Counted from the stretch's first letter, positions 49,402 to 59,068 are shown. The stretch is DNA of 64,000 bases from Sinorhizobium sojae CCBAU 05684 (GCF_002288525.1 NZ_CP023067.1:992001-1056000); one strand, 5' to 3'. Notes: generated from the letters alone by a model not told the origin. Numbers and translations: made by a program.

Positions 49402-50079
49402 TTACCCTTCTTCAGCCCTTGCAACGGGCGTCAACGGCCTTGGGATCAACATGGGAACGCTGCTGGCGTAGCTGTCGTATTCAGGGAAAGTGCGTCTGAG
49501 GACGCGCTCCTCGTTGAACATCCGCCGTAACTGGAAGGCGAAGTGGGCGGCACCGACCAGCAACGCGGCCAGCGACCAGTTGGCGATCAGGAACCCGACG
49601 GCGCTGATTGCCTCCGCAGCATACAGCGGGTGGCGGACGATTGCATAGGGACCGGTCACGACGAGTTTGCGAGCTGATGCCATTACCGAGAACGAGCGCC
49701 CTAGCCAGAACAGACAGTAGATCGACAGTGCCGTGCCGATGAGGGCCAGGACGGTCGACGCGACGAGCATCCCAGGTCCGGCGGTGCCCCGCGGCAGCAC
49801 TATGAGGACCATCAGCCCAAACGTCCCCGCGAGCGCGCTCAGTCGGGGCTCTATCCCCTCCGCGCTCCGCCGCGGCGGCAGTCGAACCACTGTCAGGCCG
49901 ACGACCAAGCACAAGAACAGCAAACCCAGCAATCGCGAAGAGAGGACGAGCGGCCAGAATTCTATGCTCTCCCGAAACCGAATGACCGCTACGATCGAGG
50001 CGACCTGCTGCAGCGCCAGGTAAAAGAAGACGAGTGTAAGGAAAGTCTTGCCCAGAAGATCTTCGATCCTGCTGATCAT
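49402..50079 (-). CDS. Isoprenylcysteine carboxyl methyltransferase-like membrane enzyme
   Basis: 225 residues with five or more hydrophobic helices. The ICMT/PEMT signature is present: VTGPYAIVRHPLYAAEAISA, then NEERVLRRTFPEYDSYASSV. The family methylates small lipids, phospholipids or prenyl carboxyls using AdoMet. It overlaps the fatty acid hydroxylase-like gene by 4 bases, so both act in one pathway or complex. Confidence 0.85.
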   Translation of the reverse strand: MISRIEDLLGKTFLTLVFFYLALQQVASIVAVIRFRESIEFWPLVLSSRLLGLLFLCLVVGLTVVRLPPRRSAEGIEPRLSALAGTFGLMVLIVLPRGTAGPGMLVASTVLALIGTALSIYCLFWLGRSFSVMASARKLVVTGPYAIVRHPLYAAEAISAVGFLIANWSLAALLVGAAHFAFQLRRMFNEERVLRRTFPEYDSYASSVPMLIPRPLTPVARAEEG

Positions 50080-50888
50080 GGGTGCGTGTCTCCTGGTTGT
50101 TGCTGCGATAACGCGCCCGCAGGAACTCGAAGCTGCTTGAGTGGATAGGCGAGTTGCTGGTGATAGAGCGGGGGCACCGGATCATCGGTGCCGTAGACCC
50201 TCGGCATACGCTCAGGCATGTACAAAGTGCCAGCGAGGGCATCGATGAAGGGCAGCTGGCCGGCGAAGTTTTTGTCGTAGGCCTGTCGCTCGTTGGCATG
50301 GTGCCAGTGATGGAATTGAGGAGAGGCGAGCACCCATTTGAGAGGGCCGAACCTGATCCGAGTGTTTGAATGGATCAAAAGCGACTGCGCCTGATAAATC
50401 AAAGCATAGATCGCGATTGCAGATCCGGAGAAGCCAAGAGCGTAAACCGGAATCAGGGAGGCAGCCGAGGTCACGATCTGGTCGACCGGATGAACACGAT
50501 GCGCGGCCAGCCAATCCATCTCCTCGATGCTGTGGTGGACAGAGTGAAACTTCCACAGGAACGGCACGGAATGGAAGGCGCGGTGCGCTAGGTAAAATCC
50601 TATATCGGCAACAAGAGTGACCTCGATCGCCTGCAACCATATCGGCTGGGCTTGCACCACAGCGAACACGCCTCCCGGAATGACAAACCGGATGGCGATC
50701 ATGATCGAGCCGACCAGGGCGATGAAACCGAGCTTGATCAGAATGCTGTTGAAGAAGAGGTAGATCACGTCGTTCAGCCAGTGCTTTCGCAGCACTTTCT
50801 GATCAGCGTGAAGCGGGAGAAGCCGCTCGAGCGGAATGAAGATCATGGCGATTATCAGGATCGCCTTCAGGTCGATGAGCTCTAACAT
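50076..50888 (-). CDS. Sterol desaturase / fatty acid hydroxylase family protein
   Basis: 270 residues from the ATG at 50888. It has membrane helices and all diiron histidine boxes: HRAFH, HSVHH, HRVHP and FHHWHH. The family hydroxylates or desaturates lipids at the membrane with O2. It overlaps the PAP2 gene by 7 bases and the ICMT-like gene by 4. The substrate is unknown; a lipid acyl chain or ceramide-like lipid is a reasonable guess from the neighbours. Confidence 0.88.
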   Translation of the reverse strand: MLELIDLKAILIIAMIFIPLERLLPLHADQKVLRKHWLNDVIYLFFNSILIKLGFIALVGSIMIAIRFVIPGGVFAVVQAQPIWLQAIEVTLVADIGFYLAHRAFHSVPFLWKFHSVHHSIEEMDWLAAHRVHPVDQIVTSAASLIPVYALGFSGSAIAIYALIYQAQSLLIHSNTRIRFGPLKWVLASPQFHHWHHANERQAYDKNFAGQLPFIDALAGTLYMPERMPRVYGTDDPVPPLYHQQLAYPLKQLRVPAGALSQQQPGDTHP

Positions 50889-51880
50889 GTAACACCCGAT
50901 GATTGCTTGTTTTGGCTCGGCGCATCGAAAAGCCGCCAAAAAAAGAAAACGGCAGCAGCAGAGACATACCCGTCCACCGCATAGTGCCAGCCGAAGTAGA
51001 CCGAGCCGAGCAACGTCAGGGCGGCGAAAGCCCATCCCGCGAGCCCGAGCCACCGGTTAATTTGCGTCAGAAAGAGTGCGTTCAGGCTTGCAACTGCCAC
51101 GTGGATGCTCGGCATTGCTGAGATGCCGGCGAAGATGTCCTCCGCGCCGGAAACATAGGCGGCATATAGCCGCTCGGCGACAAAGAAATGGTATCTGGCG
51201 TCCGGGTTTTGTTTGAGTGTCAGGACGAGCTCTGCGAACCGGCCTTCACCGAAAAACTGATCATAGAATATGGGCCCGACGGAGGCAGTTACGGCGGCCA
51301 GCAGGGTGCCCAGGACCGCGTAAGTCGCGGCGAATGATCGCAGGTATCTTGATCGCAGCCGATCGCTTGGGTGGAAGGCGGCCAAGGCAATGCAGCCGAT
51401 GAACTCGAGCAGCCAAAGTGGGAAATAGACGATGAGCATGGGTTGCATCGCGATCGGGGGAATTATGGAGTGCACCAAACGCCACGGATCGCCGAAGTGA
51501 ATCATGCGGTCAGTCTCTGCGAGAGCGTGATCTGCGTAGAACGGAACGACGAGCGGGATATGGAACTTCACTGTCCAGAACGCCGCCATGCCGACGCATA
51601 TAACCGCAGCGATGACAAGCGCTCCGCTTCCTCGGCGCCTAATGATGCCGGCCACGTGGCTGAGAGGTGCCGTCGGGCGGCTAACAATGGCGGAAGCCAA
51701 CAGACCGAGGGCGGACAGGACAAGCGCTGCGGGCAGCACTTGCAGCGCGAATGCGCTCAGGTTCCGCATGTACAGCGCGGGAGCGAAACTGAAGGCCGCG
51801 ATCACATAGGCTCCGCAAGAGATGCTCAACCACCGCGACGGTCGCCTTGATGCGGAAGTGCTGATTACAGCTTCGGTCAT
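50882..51880 (-). CDS. PAP2_3 / inositol-phosphorylceramide-synthase-like membrane enzyme
   Basis: 332 residues from the ATG at 51880 (a start 36 bases upstream is possible). It has seven or so membrane helices and the lipid phosphatase/transferase motifs S-A-M-P-S-I-H and GWHYAVDGY in the C-terminal third, as in Aur1/IPC-synthase-type PAP2 proteins. Such enzymes move a phospho-headgroup between lipids or remove phosphate. First gene of the leftward cassette. Confidence 0.82.
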   Translation of the reverse strand: MTEAVISTSASRRPSRWLSISCGAYVIAAFSFAPALYMRNLSAFALQVLPAALVLSALGLLASAIVSRPTAPLSHVAGIIRRRGSGALVIAAVICVGMAAFWTVKFHIPLVVPFYADHALAETDRMIHFGDPWRLVHSIIPPIAMQPMLIVYFPLWLLEFIGCIALAAFHPSDRLRSRYLRSFAATYAVLGTLLAAVTASVGPIFYDQFFGEGRFAELVLTLKQNPDARYHFFVAERLYAAYVSGAEDIFAGISAMPSIHVAVASLNALFLTQINRWLGLAGWAFAALTLLGSVYFGWHYAVDGYVSAAAVFFFWRLFDAPSQNKQSSGVTC

Positions 51881-51906
51881 AATAGGTAGCCCCCATATCC
51901 CACGCG

Positions 51907-51935
51907 ATTGAACCACTGGTTGCGCCTGACGGCAA
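51907..51935 (-). promoter_or_regulatory. Candidate promoter of the lipid cassette
   Basis: On the minus strand TTGCCG (51935-51930) and TTCAAT (51912-51907) are separated by 17 bases, 27 bases before the PAP2 start. It would let the cassette be expressed from the silent prophage, independent of late transcription. Confidence 0.45.
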
Positions 51936-51972
51936 TATCATCCTTTCTGGTTAGTTAATGGGGTCAACACCG

Positions 51973-53193
51973 ATGGCAACTCCTCCGGTTCCGGACGACG
52001 TGATCCTGCGCTCGCTTGAGGCGTTGGCGGCCTGCGGCGGGAACCAGTGCAGGGCCGCCGAGATGATCGGCATCAGCCGGGCCGGGCTACAGGGTCACTT
52101 GAAGATGGCCGCACGCCGGGGGTTGGTTGCGCCGGCCAATGCCGCGCAGGTGATGCCCGGATTTGAGGTCACGCGAGTCCAGACAGGCCCGCGCGGAACC
52201 ACGATCGAACAGAAGCCGGGGCCGGGAGAAGTCTTCACCGTCCCGGAAGGCCACAAGATCAAGGGCGTCTCCGCCTTCATCGATCCGGACGGCCGAGTCC
52301 GCGGGCAATGGGTGAAGACGCGGGAAGGGGAGCCGGATCCGGAGCGCACCGCCGAAATCATCAAGGCCGCATTCGAAAACTTCGAACCGAAGGCTCCGAT
52401 CGTGCTTCCGCCGCGGGACAGCGATACCGAAAGGCTGACGGCCTACATCTTCTGCGACTGGCATGTCGGGCTGTTCGCCTGGGGTCGGGAGACGGGCGGG
52501 GCCGATTGGGATCTGACCATCGCTCGAGAGACGCTTTCCGCCGCGGTGCGTGAGATTGTCGAGACGTCGCCGCCAAGTGCTCAGGCGGTCATTCTCGGCC
52601 TTGGCGACCTTCTCCATGCTGATAACGGCCGGAACATGACGGAGCGATCCGGCAACGTTCTGGACGTCGACACCCGCTATTCCAAGTGCCTCGAAACCGT
52701 CTGCGACCTGATGGCCGAATCCTCGGAACTGATCGCGGCGAAACACAAGCACGTCGAAGCTGTCTTCAAGCCAGGCAATCACGACGAGAACAGCACCGTG
52801 GGCATCCGCCAGGCGCTCCGCATGTACTGGCGGGATAATGAGCGGGTTTCCGTCGACACCAGCCCGGACGCTTTCTACTGGCGCCGCTTCGGCGTCAACC
52901 TGATCGGCGGGACGCATGGAGACAAGGCGAAGCCCCCAGACCTTCCGATGATCATGGCGAACCGGCGGAAAGAAGACTGGAGCGCCACGGCGACCCGACA
53001 CATCCACACCGGTCATATTCATCACGATACGGAGCGCGAGATCGGCGGCGTGCATGTCTATTCGCACCGGGCTCCGGTCGCACAGGACGCCTACCACGCC
53101 TGGCACGGCTATCTCTCCGGCCGATCGATGAAGAGCTACACCTATCACGTCGAGAAGGGCGCCAGAGGCCATTCCGAAGTCGAAATCTCATGA
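51973..53193 (+). CDS. HTH-metallophosphoesterase protein
   Basis: 406 residues from the ATG at 51973 (an ATG at 51958 is possible). An N-terminal helix-turn-helix (NQCRAAEMIGISRAGLQGHL) is joined to a calcineurin-like phosphoesterase: DWHVG, GLGDLLHADNG, GNHDEN, GTHGDK and HTGHIHH supply the metal ligands. Similar HTH-phosphoesterase proteins occur in late regions of alphaproteobacterial phages; I do not know their role. It is divergent from the lipid cassette. Confidence 0.82.
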   Translation: MATPPVPDDVILRSLEALAACGGNQCRAAEMIGISRAGLQGHLKMAARRGLVAPANAAQVMPGFEVTRVQTGPRGTTIEQKPGPGEVFTVPEGHKIKGVSAFIDPDGRVRGQWVKTREGEPDPERTAEIIKAAFENFEPKAPIVLPPRDSDTERLTAYIFCDWHVGLFAWGRETGGADWDLTIARETLSAAVREIVETSPPSAQAVILGLGDLLHADNGRNMTERSGNVLDVDTRYSKCLETVCDLMAESSELIAAKHKHVEAVFKPGNHDENSTVGIRQALRMYWRDNERVSVDTSPDAFYWRRFGVNLIGGTHGDKAKPPDLPMIMANRRKEDWSATATRHIHTGHIHHDTEREIGGVHVYSHRAPVAQDAYHAWHGYLSGRSMKSYTYHVEKGARGHSEVEIS

Positions 53194-53200
53194 GGCAACC

Positions 53201-53350
53201 ATGGCGCGCTTCCACATCAGGGTCACGAAAAACGAAGACGGCAGCATCAAGCGCGAATTGATGCGGGAAGAATACAAGATCGCGGACGTGTCGAAGGCCG
53301 AGATCATCGACATGCTGATGCAGTTTTCGAGCTCGCTCCGGTACGACTGA
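53201..53350 (+). CDS. Small hypothetical protein
   Basis: 49 residues (MARFHIRVTKNEDGSIKREL), seven bases after the phosphoesterase gene with TGAGGCAAC as ribosome site. Helical C-terminus. Function unknown. Confidence 0.62.
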   Translation: MARFHIRVTKNEDGSIKRELMREEYKIADVSKAEIIDMLMQFSSSLRYD

Positions 53351-53410
53351 CCCCGCGTTATACCCTTTCCGCAGATTCGTTATAACCGGCATCTCCCCAT
53401 AGGAACCCCC

Positions 53411-53644
53411 ATGAAACTGATCGCCGATTGGCGGGCGGTGCTGCGCTATGCGTGGTCGTTCCGGCTGAACATCCTTGCCGCCCTGCTTTCCGGGCTCGAG
53501 GTCTGGTTCACGTTTATCAACCCCGAAAGCCTGCCGATCCCGCACGGCACGTTCGCCGCCTTGGCGTGCGTGACGACCATCCTCGCGAACATCGCCCGCT
53601 TCGTGGCGCAAACGTCCATCTCAGGAGGAAAGCCCGATGAGTAG
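53411..53644 (+). CDS. Holin-like membrane protein
   Basis: 77 residues with two hydrophobic segments (about 16-34 and 47-65) and short charged ends, preceding the endolysin by an 8-base overlap. It is the usual holin slot; similar proteins in rhizobial prophages (DUF7940-like) are annotated as holins. Confidence 0.75.
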   Translation: MKLIADWRAVLRYAWSFRLNILAALLSGLEVWFTFINPESLPIPHGTFAALACVTTILANIARFVAQTSISGGKPDE

Positions 53645-54104
53645 GCTTAAGAAGGCCGGCAAGATGACGGCGATCGGTGCGGCCGCAATCGCCCTCGTCG
53701 GCGCATGGGAAGGGCTGCGCACAGTGGCCTATCGCGATGTTGTCGGGATTCCCACCGTCTGCTTCGGCGAGACCCGCGGCGTAAAGATGGGCGATCGGTA
53801 TTCGGTCGACGAATGCAAGGTGATGCTCGGTGACGCGCTCGTTGAGTTTGAAGCCGGTATGCGCGCTTGCCTGAAGAACCCCGACGGCCTGCCTGACAAG
53901 GTCTATGTGTCGTTCCTGTCCGCCTCCTACAACATCGGGACGCGGGCGTTCTGCGGCTCGTCAATGGCTCGCAAGGCGAATGCCGGCGATCTCCGCGGTG
54001 CGTGCGATTCCCTGGCGCTCTGGAATAAGGCCGGCGGCCGCGTCGTCAAGGGCCTCACCAATCGCCGCGCCGAAGAGCGCCGGCTTTGCCTTGAGGGGCT
54101 GTGA
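53637..54104 (+). CDS. SAR-type endolysin (GH24 lysozyme)
   Basis: 155 residues. An N-terminal hydrophobic segment (residues 11-23, rich in Ala/Gly) looks like a signal-arrest-release anchor. Catalytic residues follow with T4-lysozyme spacing: Glu25 (GAWEGLR), Asp34 (YRDVVG) and Thr40 (IPTVCFGET). Cysteines at 42, 59, 78 and later could regulate release by disulfides. It degrades peptidoglycan at lysis. Confidence 0.92.
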   Translation: MSRLKKAGKMTAIGAAAIALVGAWEGLRTVAYRDVVGIPTVCFGETRGVKMGDRYSVDECKVMLGDALVEFEAGMRACLKNPDGLPDKVYVSFLSASYNIGTRAFCGSSMARKANAGDLRGACDSLALWNKAGGRVVKGLTNRRAEERRLCLEGL

Positions 54105-54460
54105 TGCTCGGTCGCTTCTTGGACTGGGTTTATATCGCCGTCGGCGCGCTCGCAGCCTTTGCACTCTTCAGCCTGTACGACGGCATGGTCGACGATCCTC
54201 TCGTGAGACGTGAAGCGCTCCGGGGGTACGTCCTCAAATCGGAACGCGATGCAATCGCCTCTCAGCTTGCCGAGGAACGACGTCGAGCGCTCGCTGCGGC
54301 ACAGACAGCCGAAGAGTTCAAACGGCGATACACGGCCCTCTCTGAGCGGAACAAGGCCAACAGCGAAAAAGCGGAGCAGGACATTGAAAGCGACAACCGC
54401 ACTGACGACGGCGCTCCTCGGGTTACTTCTGGGGATCTCGACTGGCTGTCAAAGCACTAA
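54104..54460 (+). CDS. i-spanin (Rz-like)
   Basis: 118 residues from the ATG at 54104. One N-terminal membrane segment (8-24) and a long periplasmic coiled coil (about 40-90). It lies after the endolysin and overlaps the o-spanin gene, the standard Rz/Rz1 layout. Confidence 0.8.
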   Translation: MLGRFLDWVYIAVGALAAFALFSLYDGMVDDPLVRREALRGYVLKSERDAIASQLAEERRRALAAAQTAEEFKRRYTALSERNKANSEKAEQDIESDNRTDDGAPRVTSGDLDWLSKH

Positions 54461-54695
54461 CCAGCGCCTCCAGCAAGCCGCCATCCAGCAAGGACAGGCG
54501 AGGGCGACGGTGATCCTGCCCGACCTTCCGCAAGCCTGCCGCGATGCAACCGGCGTCGTGAACCCGAAAGAGGGCGAGAAATGGCGCGGCGTCCAGCTTC
54601 GATGGCAGGTGGTCCGTGAGAACGAGAACGAGATCAAGACTGCATGCGCTGAATTCTACGACCAACTCCGGCAACGCCTGGCGAAAGGGGAATGA
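54384..54695 (+). CDS. o-spanin lipoprotein (Rz1-like)
   Basis: 103 residues from a TTG start. A signal peptide with lipobox GISTGC (Cys near residue 21) is followed by a proline-containing helical domain. It overlaps the i-spanin end by 77 bases in another frame. Together they fuse inner and outer membranes at lysis. Confidence 0.75.
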   Translation: MKATTALTTALLGLLLGISTGCQSTNQRLQQAAIQQGQARATVILPDLPQACRDATGVVNPKEGEKWRGVQLRWQVVRENENEIKTACAEFYDQLRQRLAKGE

Positions 54696-54696
54696 C

Positions 54697-55014
54697 ATGC
54701 TGAAGGGCATCATCTTGGGCGCGCTGTCTCTGATCGCGCTGGCGTTCATCCTCTTTTGCTTCTGGGTCCAGCCCGCCGTGGCGCAAGTAGACCCCAGCAC
54801 ATGTGCACCGCGCCGCGAGTTGATCGATTCGCTAAAGGCCACCTACGGAGAAACCGAATCCTGGGTCGGCAAGGACGCCAAGGACAAGGCCGCTGTCTTC
54901 CTGCTGATGACGGGCAAGAACGGATCTTGGACCTTGCTCAAGGTCATGCCCGACGTCGCCTGCGTGATTGCAGCCGGATCCGAATCCACCAACCTGTTTG
55001 GAACGCCGGTATGA
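54697..55014 (+). CDS. Small exported protein at the prophage right end
   Basis: 105 residues from the ATG at 54697. The start MLKGIILGALSLIALAFILF is a signal peptide or anchor with a cleavage-like AVAQ near 29. Two cysteines follow. It lies after the spanins and is duplicated, broken, at 1-183. Function unknown. Confidence 0.75.
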   Translation: MLKGIILGALSLIALAFILFCFWVQPAVAQVDPSTCAPRRELIDSLKATYGETESWVGKDAKDKAAVFLLMTGKNGSWTLLKVMPDVACVIAAGSESTNLFGTPV

Positions 55015-55322
55015 CGACCGAAAGCGAAACCCAGCGCAGCCTCGGCCGCCTCGAGGGCAAGCTCGACATGATCCTGGCCGATCAGGAACAAGCCCGGTTT
55101 GCCCGTCAACATCAAATGGAAAAGTCGGAAGCGATCGAGCGCCGGCTGGATGCGACCGATCAAAAGCTCTCGTCGGTCACCGACCGCTTCAATGAAGCTG
55201 CGCCGATCATCTCGGATATCAAGCGGTGGAAGGAACGGTTCATTGGGGCGCAGATGCTCATTGCCGGCGTCTTCGTCGCCATTGGCGGGGGATTGCCCTG
55301 CTGTGGAAATGGCTGGCCGTGA
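55011..55322 (+). CDS. Coiled-coil/TM protein at the prophage right end (DUF1515-like)
   Basis: 103 residues from the ATG at 55011, overlapping the preceding stop. The start TTESETQRSLGRLEGKLDMI and the coiled coil up to about residue 70, then a hydrophobic segment (about 77-95), resemble DUF1515-type proteins of rhizobial prophages; identification is from memory of the pattern. It is the last phage gene before the att site. Confidence 0.72.
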   Translation: MTTESETQRSLGRLEGKLDMILADQEQARFARQHQMEKSEAIERRLDATDQKLSSVTDRFNEAAPIISDIKRWKERFIGAQMLIAGVFVAIGGGLPCCGNGWP

Positions 55323-55339
55323 AGGTCGGGATGCAGTGA

Positions 55340-55367
55340 CGGCGGCGAGTGAAACAACCCGCCGCCG
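55340..55367 (+). terminator. GC-rich hairpin after the last phage gene
   Basis: CGGCGGCG pairs with CGCCGCCG, 8 bp, loop of 12 bases. It is the intact copy of the hairpin at 507-534. Confidence 0.5.
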
Positions 55368-55390
55368 TTAGAGACACGCCTATTGCCTCA

Positions 55391-55398
55391 GTGACACG
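55391..55398 (-). promoter_or_regulatory. Candidate integrase arm-type site (right copy)
   Basis: GTGACACG, 29 bases before the att core, is the right-hand copy of the site at 558-565. Confidence 0.42.
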
Positions 55399-55427
55399 GC
55401 TATATTGATTCTATTCACAGTTCTCGA

Positions 55428-55475
55428 AGCCTTCCAAGCTGAATACGCGGGTTCGATTCCCGCTACCCGCTCCAA
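55428..55475 (+). other. attR core: 3' part of tRNA-Gly(UCC)
   Basis: Same 48 bases as 595-642. The upstream side is phage DNA and the downstream side is host DNA leading to tuf. The functional tRNA-Gly with its host 5' half must lie left of the window. A tRNA-Gly upstream of tuf fits the tRNA-tuf clusters known in proteobacteria. Confidence 0.88.
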
Positions 55476-55739
55476 ACCTCCATTGCACCGTTCCGCAGTC
55501 TTTATATGAGACTTTAGGGAATTGCCGCATATGCCTGATTGTGTTGACTTTCATGGCTTTGGGCGATCTATGGGCCGGCGTTTGGCGAATCTTCGTGACA
55601 AACTTACGAAGTGGGGTCAGGCTGTACCGTCAAGCGGACGCAATTAAGTCTTGCGCAAAGGCCGCGAAACCCTTAAACGGCTCGACAAACCGGCCCAGCC
55701 GGCTGATCCATCGTATTTTTGACCACAGGAAGCGTACCC
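55476..55739 (+). other. Host leader of tuf
   Basis: 264 bases without a gene. TTGACT at 55544-55549 could be a -35 box of a tuf promoter, with a weak -10 17 bases later. A purine-rich stretch ACAGGAAG precedes the tuf ATG. Confidence 0.5.
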
Positions 55740-56915
<1,176 letters not shown>

Positions 56916-56940
56916 TTTCGGCCACAACCGGATTTCGAGA

Positions 56941-56965
56941 CCCCGCGGGCGACTGCGGGGTTTTT
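56941..56965 (+). terminator. Intrinsic terminator after tuf
   Basis: CCCCGC pairs with GCGGGG around an 8-base loop, followed by TTTTTC. Confidence 0.88.
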
Positions 56966-57151
56966 CTATGTGCGGTCGACAGCGTCGGGCATCTGTCAAG
57001 TCGGACAGCGCTGTGTGATGTCTGCAACAGTGTGAACAGGGTTCTGCCCGTCGCCGCCAAGTATCTAAGGTCTTTGCCGCCAGGCTGTGCTATTCTCCGA
57101 TCCCGATGAATGTCCGCGTGGCACGGTTACGGCCGAGGATCGGAATCCCCA

Positions 57152-57813
57152 ATGAGAAGACGTATCGCGGCGCGGTTCACCGCTGCCGGCATCGCTCTGA
57201 TTTGCGTGGGCCCTTTCGCGCCGGCATTGGCGGGTGAAAGCGGCCCGCTTGTCTGGGCCCCCTCCAGGACCGGCTCCAATGCCTATAGGCTCCGGTTCGG
57301 CCTCCGCTCACCGGGCCTATGGGAGACTGCGGGCGGCGCCGAGATGTCGATGAAGGCGGCTCCCTCCGGCAAGATCGTCCCGCCGGAGGCGCCGGTTCGC
57401 CTCTGGGGCACGGTCTCGCGCAGGAGCGTCCCGCGGGCGGCCCAACGCTCTTCTCGGATCAGTATGGCGTTCGATCCGGTGACCGGCGCCGGCAATATCG
57501 GTGCAGGTTCCGCAAGGACGTGGATCCTTACCCCGATGCTCGATGTGGAGGTCCAGCGGAACATCGCCGTTCAGTGCAATGTCTATGAAAAGCACTGCGA
57601 TCGCCCCAGGTTGACGCAATCCGCGAGGCTCGCCTCCACCGCAGCGAGGACCTCGATTGCGGTGCAGAGCAGGCTATCGGGTGAAGGCTTCAGCGGTCTC
57701 GACCGCATTCGCGTCGAAAAGGGGTCGGCAATCTCGAACTCGGCGCCGCTGTCGTCGACCCGTTGCTGGCACCGCGTAGTCTGTTCACCCTGCGCTACAG
57801 TTGGAAGTGGTAA
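57152..57813 (+). pseudogene. Outer-membrane beta-barrel-like gene with one frameshift
   Basis: The first frame gives a signal peptide (MRRRIAARFTAAGIALICVG, cleavage after ALAG) and beta-barrel-like sequence to about 57718. At the AAAAGGGG run (57717-57724) the reading frame must gain one base to continue as GVGNLELGAAVVDPLLAPRS and end FTLRYSWKW, a typical outer-membrane protein C-terminus at 57813. It is either a natural pseudogene or a one-base sequence error in a homopolymer. Confidence 0.65.
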
Positions 57814-57890
57814 GCTGCGAGCATGCATCTTGCATCTTGCGCAACGAGGTGAAGCAACTAACCTGTTTGTGTCTTTTCAAGGGGGGCGTC

Positions 57891-58790
57891 ATGAAAAAGC
57901 GTATTCTGTTCACCGGCGGCGCCGGCAAGGCCGGGCGGCATGCGGTGCCCTATCTCGTCGAGGCGGGCTATGAAGTGCACAATGTCGATCTCGTGCCGCT
58001 CGACAGTCCCGGCGTCACCAATCTGATCGCCGACATCACCGACGGCGGCCAGATGTTCAACGCGCTTTCCATGCATCGCGATTTTCCCGATCTCGATCCG
58101 GGGCGGGGGCCGCAAGGCTTCGACGCCGTCGTTCACTTCGCCGCCGTTCCGCGAATTCTCATCAAGCCGGACAATGAGACCTTCCGGGTCAATGTAATGG
58201 GAACCTATAATGTGATCGAAGCGGCGGTGAAGCTCGGGATCCGCAAGATCATCATTGCCTCCAGCGAAACAACCTACGGCGTTTGCTTCGCCGAGGGCCA
58301 CCGGGACTTCCATCACTTTCCGCTCGAGGAGGACTACGACGTCAATCCAATGGATTCCTACGGGCTTTCCAAGGTGGTGAACGAGCAGACGGCACGGGCT
58401 TTCGCGGAGCGTTCCGGATTCGATATCTATGCCTTGCGCATCGGTAATGTGATCGAGCCGCACGAATACGAGCACTTCCCGCACTATTTCGCGCATCCGG
58501 ACATCCGCAAGCGGATTGCATGGAGTTATATTGACGCGCGCGATCTTGGCCAGATCGTCAAGCTCTGCATCGAAAAAGACGGGCTCGGCTTTGCAATCTT
58601 TAACGCCGCGAATGACACCGTCTCTGCCGATACGCCGTCTCGCGAGCTTGCCAAGCGCTTCTACCCGAATGTTCCGTTCAAGCGGGAGATCGGCGAGTTC
58701 GAGGGACTTCTTTCGAATCGTAAGATTCGCGAGGTGCTCGGCTTTGAGGAACAGCATGACTGGCGAAAATACGTGCGCGTCGACCGCTGA
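57891..58790 (+). CDS. NAD-dependent epimerase/dehydratase (extended SDR)
   Basis: 299 residues from the ATG at 57891 with AAGGGGGG upstream. Rossmann motif TGGAGKAG (8-15), HFAAVP, and the catalytic SSETTYG plus YGLSK pair show an extended short-chain dehydrogenase acting on a sugar nucleotide or similar substrate. Host gene between tuf and tRNA-Trp. Confidence 0.88.
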   Translation: MKKRILFTGGAGKAGRHAVPYLVEAGYEVHNVDLVPLDSPGVTNLIADITDGGQMFNALSMHRDFPDLDPGRGPQGFDAVVHFAAVPRILIKPDNETFRVNVMGTYNVIEAAVKLGIRKIIIASSETTYGVCFAEGHRDFHHFPLEEDYDVNPMDSYGLSKVVNEQTARAFAERSGFDIYALRIGNVIEPHEYEHFPHYFAHPDIRKRIAWSYIDARDLGQIVKLCIEKDGLGFAIFNAANDTVSADTPSRELAKRFYPNVPFKREIGEFEGLLSNRKIREVLGFEEQHDWRKYVRVDR

Positions 58791-58992
58791 GCTGGTTCAT
58801 TCAAGTCGCAAGGAAAGGCGCGGTGCCGGCGGGGCGCGAGCACCCTCGCGAGAGAGAGGCGGGGAGCGGCGCGGAAATTTTCCCGGATTTTTCCGCTTTT
58901 GTTGCAAATGCGCTTGAAAGCGCCCGTCAAACTGAATATGAAGCCGCTGACTTGAGGCGCTTCCCGCGGTATTTGGATGGCGCCACGATCAT

Positions 58993-59068
<76 letters not shown>

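Larger units (their letters stand above)
595..55475. mobile_element. Temperate siphovirus-type prophage in tRNA-Gly(UCC)
   Basis: A complete lambdoid-style gene order lies between two copies of a tRNA-Gly 3' end: integrase, recombination genes, immunity region, replication genes, terminase, head, tail, and lysis genes. The portal is of the DUF4055 type, the coat protein is P22-like, and the tail has a tube protein, a frameshifted chaperone pair, a long tape measure and GTA-like baseplate proteins, so a long flexible tail is expected. All structural and lysis modules appear intact, so it may be inducible. The left boundary is a phage-phage junction, not a host-phage junction (see findings). 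Confidence 0.93.
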
